Shown here piece by piece: positions 34,021-42,347 of a stretch of DNA of 64,000 nucleotides (its first letter is position 1; each line of letters starts with the position of its first letter). Source of the DNA: Bacillota bacterium (GTDB taxonomy: Bacteria > Bacillota_I > Bacilli_A > RF39 > UBA660); the NCBI GenBank assembly GCA_003149915.1, contig QAMK01000024.1, forward strand, positions 1 to 64,000, in the 5' to 3' direction. The position numbers and the translations under genes were made by a program. The notes under the pieces are model-generated. The model made no database searches and was not told the origin of the DNA. It saw only the letters and a program-made list of their open reading frames with translations.

Positions 34021-35154
34021 ATGAAAACAAAAGAAATTTCAATCAAAACTGAGCAAGATTATAAAAAGTTTATCAAACGTTTAAATTTATATAAACGCAT
34101 TTTTTACTACAATAGATATTTTGAGGTAAATACGGCAATTCATCAAAATGAAATCAAACCGATGGTAACGGCTCTAAATATAAAACATCGTAAAGACCGA
34201 ATCCGATACATATACGACTCTTCTTGCCACCTTATCGATAAAAAGTATGAACGTTGTGACACTTGCGGGTTTGTAAATAATCAATGCTATGTTCAAAGAA
34301 AGTTGCAGAATAATAAATGCAATGGTTGTTGTAGAAGATGCCTGTATAAATCACCAAATGGGTGTCGAACTAAAAACTTGACGTGCAAACTATTCAATTG
34401 TTCCGAAGTGAGAGAAAGATACGATGTCGTTCAATACAGGGATTTAAATATATTGAAACTGTTTAGTCTTAAAAACAGAATCATCATTCAATCAGATTAT
34501 TTTTCCAGTAGGGAAGATGTATTAAAGGATCTATATTCTTATAGTATTCTTTATTCGGGTATCCGCATCATCTATCGCTTCATTAAAGCACAAATCATTT
34601 TAGGAAAAAGAAAAAGGAGAAAGGATATGCAAAAAATAATCATTCGCCCAATCGAGCGCCAAGATATTCCGGCTATTGTTGACATTCAAATAAGCGGTTG
34701 GAAAACTGCCTATAAAGGAATTATTGCTGATGATTTTTTAGCATCTATGAATAGAGAAGAACGCATTGCAAAACGGGAAAAAGATATCTCGGAAAAAGAT
34801 TTTATCGTGGCTACGATAGGAGATGAAGTAGTAGGGTTTAGTAGATATACAGATTATCCTGATCAAATTGGAGGATTTCCTGGTATCGATTGTGAACTGT
34901 GCGCACTGTATGTAAAACCGGACCAAAAATATCACGGCATTGGCACCAAATTGGTGCAATCCGTGATGAATGAGTTTCAAAAAAAACACAAAACACGAAT
35001 GATCATCTGGTGTTTAAAAGAAAATGAACCAGCTAAAACATTTTATCACAAAATGGGTGGAATCATTTCCAAAGAAAAAAAGACAGACTTTGGTGGCAGG
35101 TTGTATGATGAAGTAGGATTTGTGTTTGATCTAAATCGAAAGGAAATCGTATGA
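34021..35154 (+). CDS. Cys-rich protein fused in frame to a GNAT acetyltransferase
   Basis: 377 residues. Residues 1-200 form a Cys-rich module (CDTCGFVNNQC, CNGCCRRCLYKSPNGC, LTCKLFNCSEV) that occurs alone in other Firmicutes and probably binds zinc or an iron-sulfur centre. Residues 204-377 are a complete GNAT domain (IIIRPIERQDIPAIVDIQ, acetyl-CoA loop KYHGIGTKL). At 34608-34626 an AAAAAGGAGAAAGG ribosome-binding site precedes an internal ATG at 34627. The acetyltransferase can therefore be made separately. This looks like two genes joined by loss of a stop codon. Confidence 0.8.
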   Translation: MKTKEISIKTEQDYKKFIKRLNLYKRIFYYNRYFEVNTAIHQNEIKPMVTALNIKHRKDRIRYIYDSSCHLIDKKYERCDTCGFVNNQCYVQRKLQNNKCNGCCRRCLYKSPNGCRTKNLTCKLFNCSEVRERYDVVQYRDLNILKLFSLKNRIIIQSDYFSSREDVLKDLYSYSILYSGIRIIYRFIKAQIILGKRKRRKDMQKIIIRPIERQDIPAIVDIQISGWKTAYKGIIADDFLASMNREERIAKREKDISEKDFIVATIGDEVVGFSRYTDYPDQIGGFPGIDCELCALYVKPDQKYHGIGTKLVQSVMNEFQKKHKTRMIIWCLKENEPAKTFYHKMGGIISKEKKTDFGGRLYDEVGFVFDLNRKEIV

Positions 35155-35582
35155 AAAAGAAATTAAAACTTTTAATAGGAATCGCAATTTTAATGGTCGT
35201 TGTGTTAACAATCTTTATTGTAGTCCAAATCCATCAGGAAACATATGAAATCACAATCCCAAGTTTAGAGAAAATAACTCTCGTGTCGATTGATTCTTTA
35301 TCCCAATATGATAATGTATCAGAGTTCAAAGATAAAGAAGCAATAACAAGGATATATCATATCTTCAGCAATCAAACTACTACGCAGGAAAGCATGTGTG
35401 ATAATCCTGAAAATCCAGACACACTATTTTTAGTCACATTTGAAACAGAAAATGGGGAATCTATCAAAGCATACATCTATGAAAAGAATAATCAGTATTA
35501 TATTGAACAACCTTATAACGGAATTTACACGATAACGAAAAGAGATTTTGAAACCATTCAAAATTTAGTTACCGAATCGTAA
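35151..35582 (+). CDS. Membrane-anchored DUF5301-like protein
   Basis: 143 residues. An N-terminal membrane segment (about 5-25) is followed by an extracytoplasmic domain with EITIPSLEKITLVSID and FETIQNLVTES, resembling DUF5301. The ATG overlaps the preceding stop (ATGA), so it is coupled to the acetyltransferase. The function is unknown. Confidence 0.7.
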   Translation: MKKKLKLLIGIAILMVVVLTIFIVVQIHQETYEITIPSLEKITLVSIDSLSQYDNVSEFKDKEAITRIYHIFSNQTTTQESMCDNPENPDTLFLVTFETENGESIKAYIYEKNNQYYIEQPYNGIYTITKRDFETIQNLVTES

Positions 35583-35620
35583 AAACAGTCGAAATAACAA
35601 ATGGTAAAGGAGAACCTTAT

Positions 35621-36334
35621 ATGGAAAAAAAGTTTTCAATCATAAAAAATGCTATTGTCACAGCAAACATCATTCTCTTTTGCTACTTGGTTTTTGTTGG
35701 TAGAAATCAATATATCTATGATATGGATTATTTGAAATGTATTTTATTTATGATAATCAATTGCCTATTTATTTATTGCTATGGCATGTTACAAAACAAG
35801 GAAAAAGTATATCGGTCTAATTTATCTTTATATACAGTTCTTTTCTTTCTCCTTTTAATTAGTGTTACTTTCTTTATTGGAAGAACTAGCCTAAGTTTTT
35901 ATACCTGGTGGTATGGCGGTCAATACAAACCATTTCATACAATCATGTCACAATTAAAACGAGGATCTCTTAAATCATTAGCAAAAAATATCTTCGGGAA
36001 TGCAATTATGTTGATGCCATTATCATTTTTATTGATGATGAAAAATAAAAAGAACAATCATATCATCAGACAAAGTATTGTAATTTTACCAGTTATTATT
36101 GGAATTGAACTTTTACAAGAATTCACGCATACTGGTACCTTTGATATTGATGATATCCTATTAAATTATCTAGGTACTGTGATATTTACTTTTTTAATTA
36201 CAAGATTTCATTTGGTTGATAAAATCAGAAAAGTATTTTATATGGATTTTAAACTTAATAATAAAATAAAGCAAATGCTATTTTATACAACTTTATTGTT
36301 ACTAGTAGTTATGGATATTTGGATAGTAATATAA
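35621..36334 (+). CDS. VanZ family protein
   Basis: 237 residues, five membrane segments. The C-terminal half carries the VanZ pattern: KNIFGNAIMLMPLSFLL, then ELLQEFTHTGTFDIDDILLNYLGT. VanZ-like proteins are linked to teicoplanin tolerance in some bacteria, but most homologues are uncharacterised. AAAGGAG precedes the ATG. It lies in a run of accessory genes without other resistance determinants. Confidence 0.9.
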   Translation: MEKKFSIIKNAIVTANIILFCYLVFVGRNQYIYDMDYLKCILFMIINCLFIYCYGMLQNKEKVYRSNLSLYTVLFFLLLISVTFFIGRTSLSFYTWWYGGQYKPFHTIMSQLKRGSLKSLAKNIFGNAIMLMPLSFLLMMKNKKNNHIIRQSIVILPVIIGIELLQEFTHTGTFDIDDILLNYLGTVIFTFLITRFHLVDKIRKVFYMDFKLNNKIKQMLFYTTLLLLVVMDIWIVI

Positions 36335-36379
36335 GAAAAAAAATACATATTGAAGAATAATATAAAATATCAAAAATCA

Positions 36380-36508
36380 AATAACAAGACGTTGGATGAT
36401 TATCTAGAAACAATGTTCATTTTAGCTTTTATAAGCAAAAGAATGACTATCTTAGTAAAACATTTGAATCAATAGAAAAACTCAAAATAATGAAAAAGAA
36501 GGAATAAA
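36380..36508 (+). pseudogene. Short frameshifted gene remnant
   Basis: Between the VanZ and next genes, two overlapping frames read KTLDDYLETMF and FYKQKNDYLSKTFESIEKLK before stopping. This looks like the 3' end of a decayed gene. No family is recognisable and nothing else is seen here. Confidence 0.35.
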
Positions 36509-36509
36509 A

Positions 36510-37469
36510 ATGTCTAATTATGTTTATAACCGAGTAATCTGTAATCAATACGTGAAAGAAAAATTGGAAGATGATACTTGGTGTTTGAATCAAAAAGAAC
36601 ATAGAATTTTTATAAAATATGATTATATAACAAAAAAACTGGATAATAATCGATTTGAACTAAAATTTGATACTATAGGAATCGATTATAAAGAAAAAGA
36701 AATTAAAGAGTTAATATCTGAATATAAAGATACAAAATGGTACTGTATAGAAGAAAATATGATGGAAGAAGGATTTTATTATTATGATGGTGATGAGGTT
36801 CAATTAGATATTAGAAAAATTGAGATAAATGAAAGTAAAATGCTATTGTCTGATGTGTTTTATGATACGCAGTGGCATTGGCCATATTATCGTTTATGTT
36901 TTTTCAATCGCACAAAAGATAATGCATTGATTGATGATTATGATTTGAACAAAAGATTTTTATTTACTGTCAGTGAAAACGATAGAAAGAAAGTGGAACA
37001 ACTAGTAAAGCAATATGTTTCATTGACAATATTAAATCCCTGTTATTTTCCATCTAATAATAAACGAAAACAAGAAGAATTGACGTTATGGGATGGTTCA
37101 GATTGGGGAATAATAGAATCACATGTAGTTGGAGATTATTACAACAAAGAGTTTATAAATGTTTCAAACATTGCCTTGGATATTAAAAATAAAATCAACG
37201 CTATTTTAAAGAACAATAAAATTCCTTCAAAATATAATATCAAAATTAATTATTATATTCCAAAAGACAATAAACGAGATTATTTAGAAAGATTAATTGC
37301 ATTTCATGTTGGCAGTCAAAAGGTAACAGATATTTTAAATCGAATAGATAGAAGTGATACTTTTCAATTAGATAAATTTATAAGTTATTTAGAAAAAAAT
37401 GCTGATTTAAAAAATCTAAAAAGTATCATGAAGATGATAGAAATATGTAGTCAAACAATGGATAAATAA
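36510..37469 (+). CDS. Hypothetical protein, AT-rich
   Basis: 319 residues; family not recognised. It starts MSNYVYNRVICNQYVKEKL behind AGAAGGA. The first half looks like a mixed alpha/beta fold with paired aromatic residues (DTQWHWPYYRLCFFN). The C-terminal part is helical (LDKFISYLEKNADLKNLKSIMKM). No signal peptide or membrane segment is present. Base composition is lower in GC than the flanking housekeeping genes, suggesting recent acquisition. Confidence 0.7.
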   Translation: MSNYVYNRVICNQYVKEKLEDDTWCLNQKEHRIFIKYDYITKKLDNNRFELKFDTIGIDYKEKEIKELISEYKDTKWYCIEENMMEEGFYYYDGDEVQLDIRKIEINESKMLLSDVFYDTQWHWPYYRLCFFNRTKDNALIDDYDLNKRFLFTVSENDRKKVEQLVKQYVSLTILNPCYFPSNNKRKQEELTLWDGSDWGIIESHVVGDYYNKEFINVSNIALDIKNKINAILKNNKIPSKYNIKINYYIPKDNKRDYLERLIAFHVGSQKVTDILNRIDRSDTFQLDKFISYLEKNADLKNLKSIMKMIEICSQTMDK

Positions 37470-37569
37470 GTCCTTGCAAATGAAAGAACGAAACAGGAAT
37501 AGAACATCTCAAAAAAGTTAGGCAAAGAAATCAGGTATGCTTTCGACTTGAAAGACGGAGGAGAAAAGA

Positions 37570-37806
37570 ATGAAATGTGAGAAATGTAATGTTGAAATGA
37601 TTGATGGCAGTTTATATGGAAAGCCTAGATTTATAGATATTGATCATGACATCGATAAGTTTTATGTAAGTATCAAGACCGGTAAGAAAACTTCTGTTTT
37701 AGGATTGCTAGTAGATGAAACGAAGAAAATAAAATTAAACGTCAAAGTATGTCCAAAATGCGGCAAAGTAGAAATGTATGTAAGTCCAACCGACATCAAA
37801 GAATAA
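37570..37806 (+). CDS. Small zinc-ribbon protein
   Basis: 78 residues with two CxxC knuckles, MKCEKCNVEM at the start and VKVCPKCGKVE near residue 58-66, forming a zinc ribbon. GGAGGAG precedes the ATG. A typical nucleic-acid-binding or structural small protein; no specific role is seen. Confidence 0.75.
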   Translation: MKCEKCNVEMIDGSLYGKPRFIDIDHDIDKFYVSIKTGKKTSVLGLLVDETKKIKLNVKVCPKCGKVEMYVSPTDIKE

Positions 37807-37818
37807 AGAAGTTTTTCA

Positions 37819-37842
37819 AGTAGATAACCATCTGCTTTTTTC
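37819..37842 (+). terminator. Terminator after the zinc-ribbon gene
   Basis: AGTAGAT AACC ATCTGCT (one G-U pair) followed by T6. The same motif occurs at 43202-43226 in the cassette array. Confidence 0.75.
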
Positions 37843-37906
37843 TTTGTGAAGAATTATATGGTATAATGATATCGAAAGACGAAGCATCTATGGTGGTGAA
37901 TAGAAA

Positions 37907-38500
37907 ATGGAGAAATTTTATTTAGAAATGCCTTCGCTAGAAAGAAAAGAACAAATTATAGATTATGTGAATGAGTTTGCACTTTATAACTCCGAAACGA
38001 ATGGTATGGGATCTTTAAGAAAAATATTAGAGGGATATACGTTTGAACAGGCACTAGAAATGTGTTTAAATAGGCAAAAGGAAGAATACGCAAAAAAAAT
38101 AGGAAGATGTCAATCCAAAACGTTTCTATTGATTAGAAAAAATGATGACAGAATCATCGGTGCCATCAATGTTCGTTGGAATTTGCCAGAAAACATGAAA
38201 CAATTCGGTGGCAATATTGGCTATGGTATTCGTCCGACCGAAAGAAGAAAAGGATATAATAAGATCAATTTATATTTAGGTTTAATGGAAGCCCAAAAAT
38301 TAGGATTGGACCAAGTGATGTTATCTTGTGAAGTAAGTAATTTAGGCTCTGCTAAAACGATGCAAGCTTTAGGTGGCAAATTAGAAAGAACAGAAGTGGA
38401 TCCATCTGATGGAATTCTGACTAGTGTATATTGGTTTGATGTGAATGAAACCATTCGTAAGTACCATGATGTATTCCAAGATAAGATATGCAAAAAATAA
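37907..38500 (+). CDS. GNAT N-acetyltransferase
   Basis: 197 residues. The acetyl-CoA binding core reads GYGIRPTERRKGYNKINLYL, and the C-terminal strand-helix pair is VSNLGSAKTMQALGGKLE, as in RimJ/RimL-type GNATs. It acetylates an amine of unknown identity. TATAAT at 37862-37867 and GGTGGTG precede the ATG. It overlaps the ORF extension of the following HD gene by 13 bp. Confidence 0.9.
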   Translation: MEKFYLEMPSLERKEQIIDYVNEFALYNSETNGMGSLRKILEGYTFEQALEMCLNRQKEEYAKKIGRCQSKTFLLIRKNDDRIIGAINVRWNLPENMKQFGGNIGYGIRPTERRKGYNKINLYLGLMEAQKLGLDQVMLSCEVSNLGSAKTMQALGGKLERTEVDPSDGILTSVYWFDVNETIRKYHDVFQDKICKK

Positions 38501-38598
38501 TCAGGCAGAATGAAAGCGAATCAAGAAATAAAAGATACAGTGCAACTATTGACAAAAACATTTGTGAACAGTTAGAAAAAGAAGTGAGAAGAATCAAT

Positions 38599-39135
38599 AT
38601 GACAGTAGAAGAAAAAATTTATAAAGAAGTAAAAAGACGTTGTGAACTTCCTTCCAATGCTTATGGTATCGGTGCTTGGGATCATCACATTAAAATTGTT
38701 TATGAACTTGCTAAAAAATATGCAAGTGAATATGGTGCAAATCAAGAAATTGTATCTTTAGCAGCATTACTTCATGACGTGGCCAGCGTCACGGATGTTA
38801 CTTATACGGAAGAACATCACATAATTGGAGCCAAAATCGCTGAAGAATTATTATTACAGGAAAATTACCCAATAGAAAAAATTGAGCAAATTAAAAAATG
38901 CATTTTAAACCATAGAGGTAGCAGATTGGCTTCTAAAAACTCACCTGAAGAAATATGCATTGCCGATTCCGATGCGATGGCACATTTTTATAGCATTCCA
39001 TCGCTTTTAAGTATGGTATATCGGGAAAAGAACTTATCGATTGATGAAGGTAGCAAATTTGTAATGGAGAAACTAGAACGTAGTTATAATAAGATGTCTA
39101 CTAAAGGAAAAAAAACTAGTAAAAAAACAATATGA
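38599..39135 (+). CDS. HD domain protein
   Basis: 178 residues from ATG 38599. The start at 38599 fits the family N-terminus (EEKIYKEVKRRCELP-N-YGIGAWDHHI). An upstream in-frame ATG at 38488 would add 37 residues without family support. HD motifs are DHH (residue about 27), LLHDVAS with the HD dyad, and NHRG. It is predicted to be a metal-dependent phosphohydrolase, probably on a nucleotide. The ribosome-binding site is GAGAAG. Confidence 0.85.
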   Translation: MTVEEKIYKEVKRRCELPSNAYGIGAWDHHIKIVYELAKKYASEYGANQEIVSLAALLHDVASVTDVTYTEEHHIIGAKIAEELLLQENYPIEKIEQIKKCILNHRGSRLASKNSPEEICIADSDAMAHFYSIPSLLSMVYREKNLSIDEGSKFVMEKLERSYNKMSTKGKKTSKKTI

Positions 39136-39250
39136 ATCCGCAAAAAACATTTTAAAGTAATAGATTATCAAAAAATTGATATTGTAAACGAAAAAAAGTT
39201 GATACTGGTTTAAAATTAGTTCGCTAGAAAATCATAGATGGAGGTAGAAA

Positions 39251-39563
39251 ATGGAAAAAATTGCAATTATTGCAGATGTGCACGGTAATTATGAGGCACT
39301 GAAAACGGTGTTAGCAGATATTAAAAAAAGAAAGATCAAGCAAATATATTGTTTAGGCGATGTGATAGGAAAAGGTTCTAGATCAAATGAATGCTTAGAT
39401 TTATTAAAAAATTGCATCATGGTTTATGGAAATTGGGAAGATTTTTTTTAATAATAAGACATATGCAACCGATTTATCTAAAAAAAGATACGAACTACTT
39501 AACGAACAACTTTCAAAGGAAAATAAAGACAGTTCAAAATGGCTATTTTTATGGAAATGTTGA
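39251..39563 (+). pseudogene. Truncated, frameshifted metallophosphoesterase
   Basis: From ATG 39251 behind GGAGG the frame reads MEKIAIIADVHGNYEALKTV and IYCLGDVIGKGSRSNECLDL, with the metallophosphoesterase motifs DVHGN and GDVIGKG. It reaches VYGNWEDFF and stops at 39449-39451. The stop is inside an eight-T run; removing one T continues in frame (NNKTYATDLSKKRYELLNEQ) to 39563. The rest of the gene, more than half, is absent. The break lies 8 bp before the repeat that begins the RhuM module. The truncation was probably caused by insertion of that module. Confidence 0.8.
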
Positions 39564-39570
39564 ATTAATA

Positions 39571-39645
39571 TTTTTAGTTGATACCGCAAGGTAAACCCAT
39601 GCTAAATATTATTATAAATTTATAAAGAAAGGAGAATAGCAAATG
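39571..39645 (+). repeat. Left-end repeat of the first RhuM module
   Basis: Begins TTTTTAGTTGATACCGC, continues with a TACC-GCAA-GGTA mini-hairpin and TAAACCC, then AT-rich sequence to AAAGAAAGGAGA and the RhuM start. It is nearly identical to 43458-43529 in front of the second RhuM gene. Confidence 0.8.
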
Positions 39646-40668
39646 GCTGAAAAAGGCTTACAAATAACAAATCATGATTTTTTAATATATAGAGATTCAA
39701 ACAATGATGTTAAAGTTAGTGTAATGTTAATAAACAATGATATATGGCTTACTCAAAATTTAATCGCAGAATTATTTGATGTGGGAAGAAGTACAATAAC
39801 TGAACATATTAATAATATATTAAATAGTGGTGAACTTAACGAAAATAACACCGTCGGAAAAACCGACGTTGATAATTCTAAAAAACCTGTAAAGATATAT
39901 AATTTGGATATGATTATTGCTGTTGGGTATCGTGTTAATTCAAAGAAGGCAACAAATTTTAGAATTTGGGCTACAAAAGTTTTAAAAGAGTATATGATTA
40001 AAGGCTTTATTATGGATGATGAAAGATTAAAAAATCCAAATTATATATTCGGCGAAGATTATTTTGAAGAAATGTTAGAACGTATTAGAAATATTCGTTC
40101 TAGTGAAAGAAGATTTTATCAAAAAATAACTGATATATATTCTTCCTGTAGTGTTGATTATAACAAAGATTCAGAAATAACAAAAGAATTTTTTAAAACT
40201 GTACAAAATAAGTTGCACTATGCAATAACTGGTCAAACAGCCGCTGAAATTATATATAATAGAGTTGATTCCAATAAAGAACATATGGGTTTAACTAACT
40301 GGAAAAATTCACCTGTTGGTCCAATATATAGATATGACGTTGATATCGCAAAAAACAATTTAAATGAGAAAGAATTAAAGGATTTAAATAGAATTGTTAC
40401 TATGTATTTAGATTATGCTGAATTACAAGCTGAAAATCATAATGTAATGACTATGAAAGATTGGGTAGAAAAATTAAATGTATTTTTACAATTTAATGGA
40501 AAAGAAATTCTACATAGTGCTGGGAAAATATCTGCTAAAGTTGCACAAGAATTAGCATATAGAGAATATGATAAATTTAAAGTAAAACAAGATAAGTTAT
40601 ATAAATCTGATTTTGATAATTTTCTGAATGAAACAAAAATGATAGAAGATAATGGTGATAAAAAGTGA
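39643..40668 (+). CDS. RhuM family protein, copy 1
   Basis: 341 residues. The N-terminal winged-helix-like segment (NDIWLTQNLIAELFDVGRST) is followed by YNLDMIIAVGYRVNSKKATNFRIWAT and a C-terminal domain with HYAITGQTAAEIIYNRVDS and GLTNWKNSPVG. This is the Virulence_RhuM family first noted on a Salmonella pathogenicity island. Its biochemical function is unproven, and the C-terminal part has been compared with Fic-type proteins. AAAGGAG precedes the ATG. The following ART-like gene overlaps its stop by 4 bp, so the two proteins are probably made together. Confidence 0.93.
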   Translation: MAEKGLQITNHDFLIYRDSNNDVKVSVMLINNDIWLTQNLIAELFDVGRSTITEHINNILNSGELNENNTVGKTDVDNSKKPVKIYNLDMIIAVGYRVNSKKATNFRIWATKVLKEYMIKGFIMDDERLKNPNYIFGEDYFEEMLERIRNIRSSERRFYQKITDIYSSCSVDYNKDSEITKEFFKTVQNKLHYAITGQTAAEIIYNRVDSNKEHMGLTNWKNSPVGPIYRYDVDIAKNNLNEKELKDLNRIVTMYLDYAELQAENHNVMTMKDWVEKLNVFLQFNGKEILHSAGKISAKVAQELAYREYDKFKVKQDKLYKSDFDNFLNETKMIEDNGDKK

Positions 40669-41123
40669 ATAAATTAAATGAATATTTAGAACAAGATATA
40701 TGGAATCCTAAATATTTATTTCATGGAAGTCCTTATGAAATTGATATTTTAGAACCAAGAAAATCTACTGATGTACAAAATAAGGAAAATGAAGATAATG
40801 CTATCTTCCTTACAAGTTGGTTTATTAATGCCACGGCATATGCTTTTAGAAATAAATTAAAAGAAATGAATGAACATTATGGTTTTCAGATGAACAATAA
40901 TGGTGAGTTACCTGCAATGCTTTTCTCGGTCGAGAACCTACCAGATGATTTATATGGATACGTATACGTTTTTGATAAAACAGATGATATGATAAAAGAT
41001 AATCATGAATATACAACACAACATAGATGTTATCATGAATTGCGTCCAATTGATGTTGTAAAAGTTTATTATAAAGATTTTGCAGATTATTTTAGTAGAG
41101 AATCATTACAAAAATCAAAATAG
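40665..41123 (+). CDS. ADP-ribosyltransferase-fold-like small protein
   Basis: 152 residues starting at GTG 40665, overlapping RhuM copy 1 by 4 bp. The segment YLFHGSPYEIDILEPR followed by AIFLTSWFINATAYAF resembles the first and second conserved blocks of KptA/PARP-like ADP-ribosyltransferases (HGS, then F-T--...A--Y/F). A candidate third block is not clear. If correct, it would transfer ADP-ribose from NAD or act on RNA 2'-phosphates. Pairing with a DNA-binding RhuM protein suggests a toxin-antitoxin or defence role. That is inference. Confidence 0.55.
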   Translation: MNKLNEYLEQDIWNPKYLFHGSPYEIDILEPRKSTDVQNKENEDNAIFLTSWFINATAYAFRNKLKEMNEHYGFQMNNNGELPAMLFSVENLPDDLYGYVYVFDKTDDMIKDNHEYTTQHRCYHELRPIDVVKVYYKDFADYFSRESLQKSK

Positions 41124-41137
41124 AAGGAAGTGATTAT

Positions 41138-41215
41138 ATGGCAAATGAAGAAAAAAGTTTCCAAAAAAGCAGTATCAACTGGTTGATACCGATTTATTGC
41201 AACCCCCTCGTTTAA
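41138..41215 (+). repeat. ylqF 5'-end copy R1 (25-codon remnant ORF)
   Basis: The ORF MANEEKSFQKSSINW matches the real ylqF start MANEEKSFQKGSINW in 42 of 45 bases. After the Trp codon it departs into LIPIYCNPLV and stops. GAAGGAAG precedes the ATG. The departure point is the palindrome GTATCAAC-TG-GTTGATACC (41172-41190). It reads as a displaced former start of ylqF. Confidence 0.85.
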
Positions 41216-41289
41216 AATAAGTTATTTTAATTTTTATTAAATATACTGTAAATAAAAATTATATAAAGATGACTAAGGAAGGTGATAAG

Positions 41290-42084
41290 ATGAACTCAAT
41301 TGAAAAAACTTTAGAATATCATGAATTATTGATGACATATTCTGATACTTCAAAATTTGGGAACGATACATTACCAGATGGATTTCATTATGAATTTTAT
41401 AAATTAGGTGATGAAGAAGAATGGGCAAGGATTCATGTTGAATCTGGTGAATTTATGAGTATGGAAGAAGGACTAAGAACATTCCATGATTTTTATGATT
41501 CGTTTCTAAATGAACTTCCAAAAAGATTATTTTTTGTAGTCAATAATTTTGGAGAAAAAGTGGGGACAGCAACAATTTCTTTATTATTAGAAAAAGAGTT
41601 CGGATATGAGGCTGTTGTCGATTGGTTTGCAATAAAAAAACAATATCAAGGTTATCATTTATCTAAGCCTATGATCAATAAATTTATTAAATTGGCAAAC
41701 GAGTTAGGACATAAAAAATTATTGCTACACACACAAACTCATACTTGGCTTGCTGCTAAGTTATATTTAGATTTTGGATTTGAGCCTTTTAATGTAGAAG
41801 AAAATATGAAAGGATGGCAAATTTTAAAAACTATTACTAATCATAGTAAATTAAATTATATTGAAGCAGTACCAGAAAATGATATGTATTTTGATATAGC
41901 ATTAAAAACTAAAGCAAAATTAGATGAATTATTTGGAGAAAATTACGAATATTCAATTTGGCATAAAAATGGTAGACATGATGTAGAAGTAAATTATAAT
42001 GATATTTTGTATAAGTATAAATATTATGATAAAAATAATAAATTTTGGTTAGAAGAAGAGAAACAAAATTATAAAAGGAAGTGA
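41290..42084 (+). CDS. GNAT acetyltransferase with C-terminal extension
   Basis: 264 residues from ATG 41290, which has GGAAGGTG upstream (in-frame 41269 is less likely). Residues about 20-180 form a GNAT domain with VVDWFAIKKQYQGYHLSKPM (acetyl-CoA loop) and LAAKLYLDFGFEPF. The last 80 residues (IALKTKAKLDELFGENYEYS ...) are not recognised. It is the only gene of its module, between two ylqF-start copies. AT-rich codon use suggests transfer. The substrate is unknown. Confidence 0.8.
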   Translation: MNSIEKTLEYHELLMTYSDTSKFGNDTLPDGFHYEFYKLGDEEEWARIHVESGEFMSMEEGLRTFHDFYDSFLNELPKRLFFVVNNFGEKVGTATISLLLEKEFGYEAVVDWFAIKKQYQGYHLSKPMINKFIKLANELGHKKLLLHTQTHTWLAAKLYLDFGFEPFNVEENMKGWQILKTITNHSKLNYIEAVPENDMYFDIALKTKAKLDELFGENYEYSIWHKNGRHDVEVNYNDILYKYKYYDKNNKFWLEEEKQNYKRK

Positions 42085-42088
42085 AACA

Positions 42089-42178
42089 ATGGAAAATTTA
42101 GAAAAAATGTTCCCAAAAACAAGTATTAACTGGCTGATACCAATTTATTTAACCCATCCAAGAAATCCTTATAAATAA
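42089..42178 (+). repeat. ylqF 5'-end copy R2 (29-codon remnant ORF)
   Basis: The ORF MENLEKMFPKTSINW then LIPIYLTHPRNPYK. It is similar to R3 across its whole length and to ylqF only in plan (M-x-N-x-E-K-x-F-x-K-x-S-I-N-W). AAAAGGAAGTG precedes it. The junction GTATTAAC-TG-GCTGATACC is at 42123-42141. Downstream 42181-42213 holds a terminator-like hairpin. Confidence 0.85.
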
Positions 42179-42264
42179 AAGATTTGCGAAGATTTAGATC
42201 TTGCACATTTTATATAAAAAATAGATGAAAATGACTAAAAATGGATATTTTTTATAAAAAACGC

Positions 42265-42330
42265 TTTATTTTGGGGTAGGAATTTGTGACTTGATAACGA
42301 CATGCCACCCCATCATAATTGATGATAATT
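42265..42330 (+). promoter_or_regulatory. Structured leader upstream of the 277-aa gene
   Basis: TTGGGGTAGG and CCACCCC (42270-42310) can pair across a 30-nt loop. A second small palindrome ATCATAATTGATGAT follows at 42312-42326. They may form alternative structures just before the GAGGTG ribosome-binding site. No known riboswitch class is recognised. Confidence 0.35.
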
Positions 42331-42347
42331 TATTGACGAGGTGTGTA

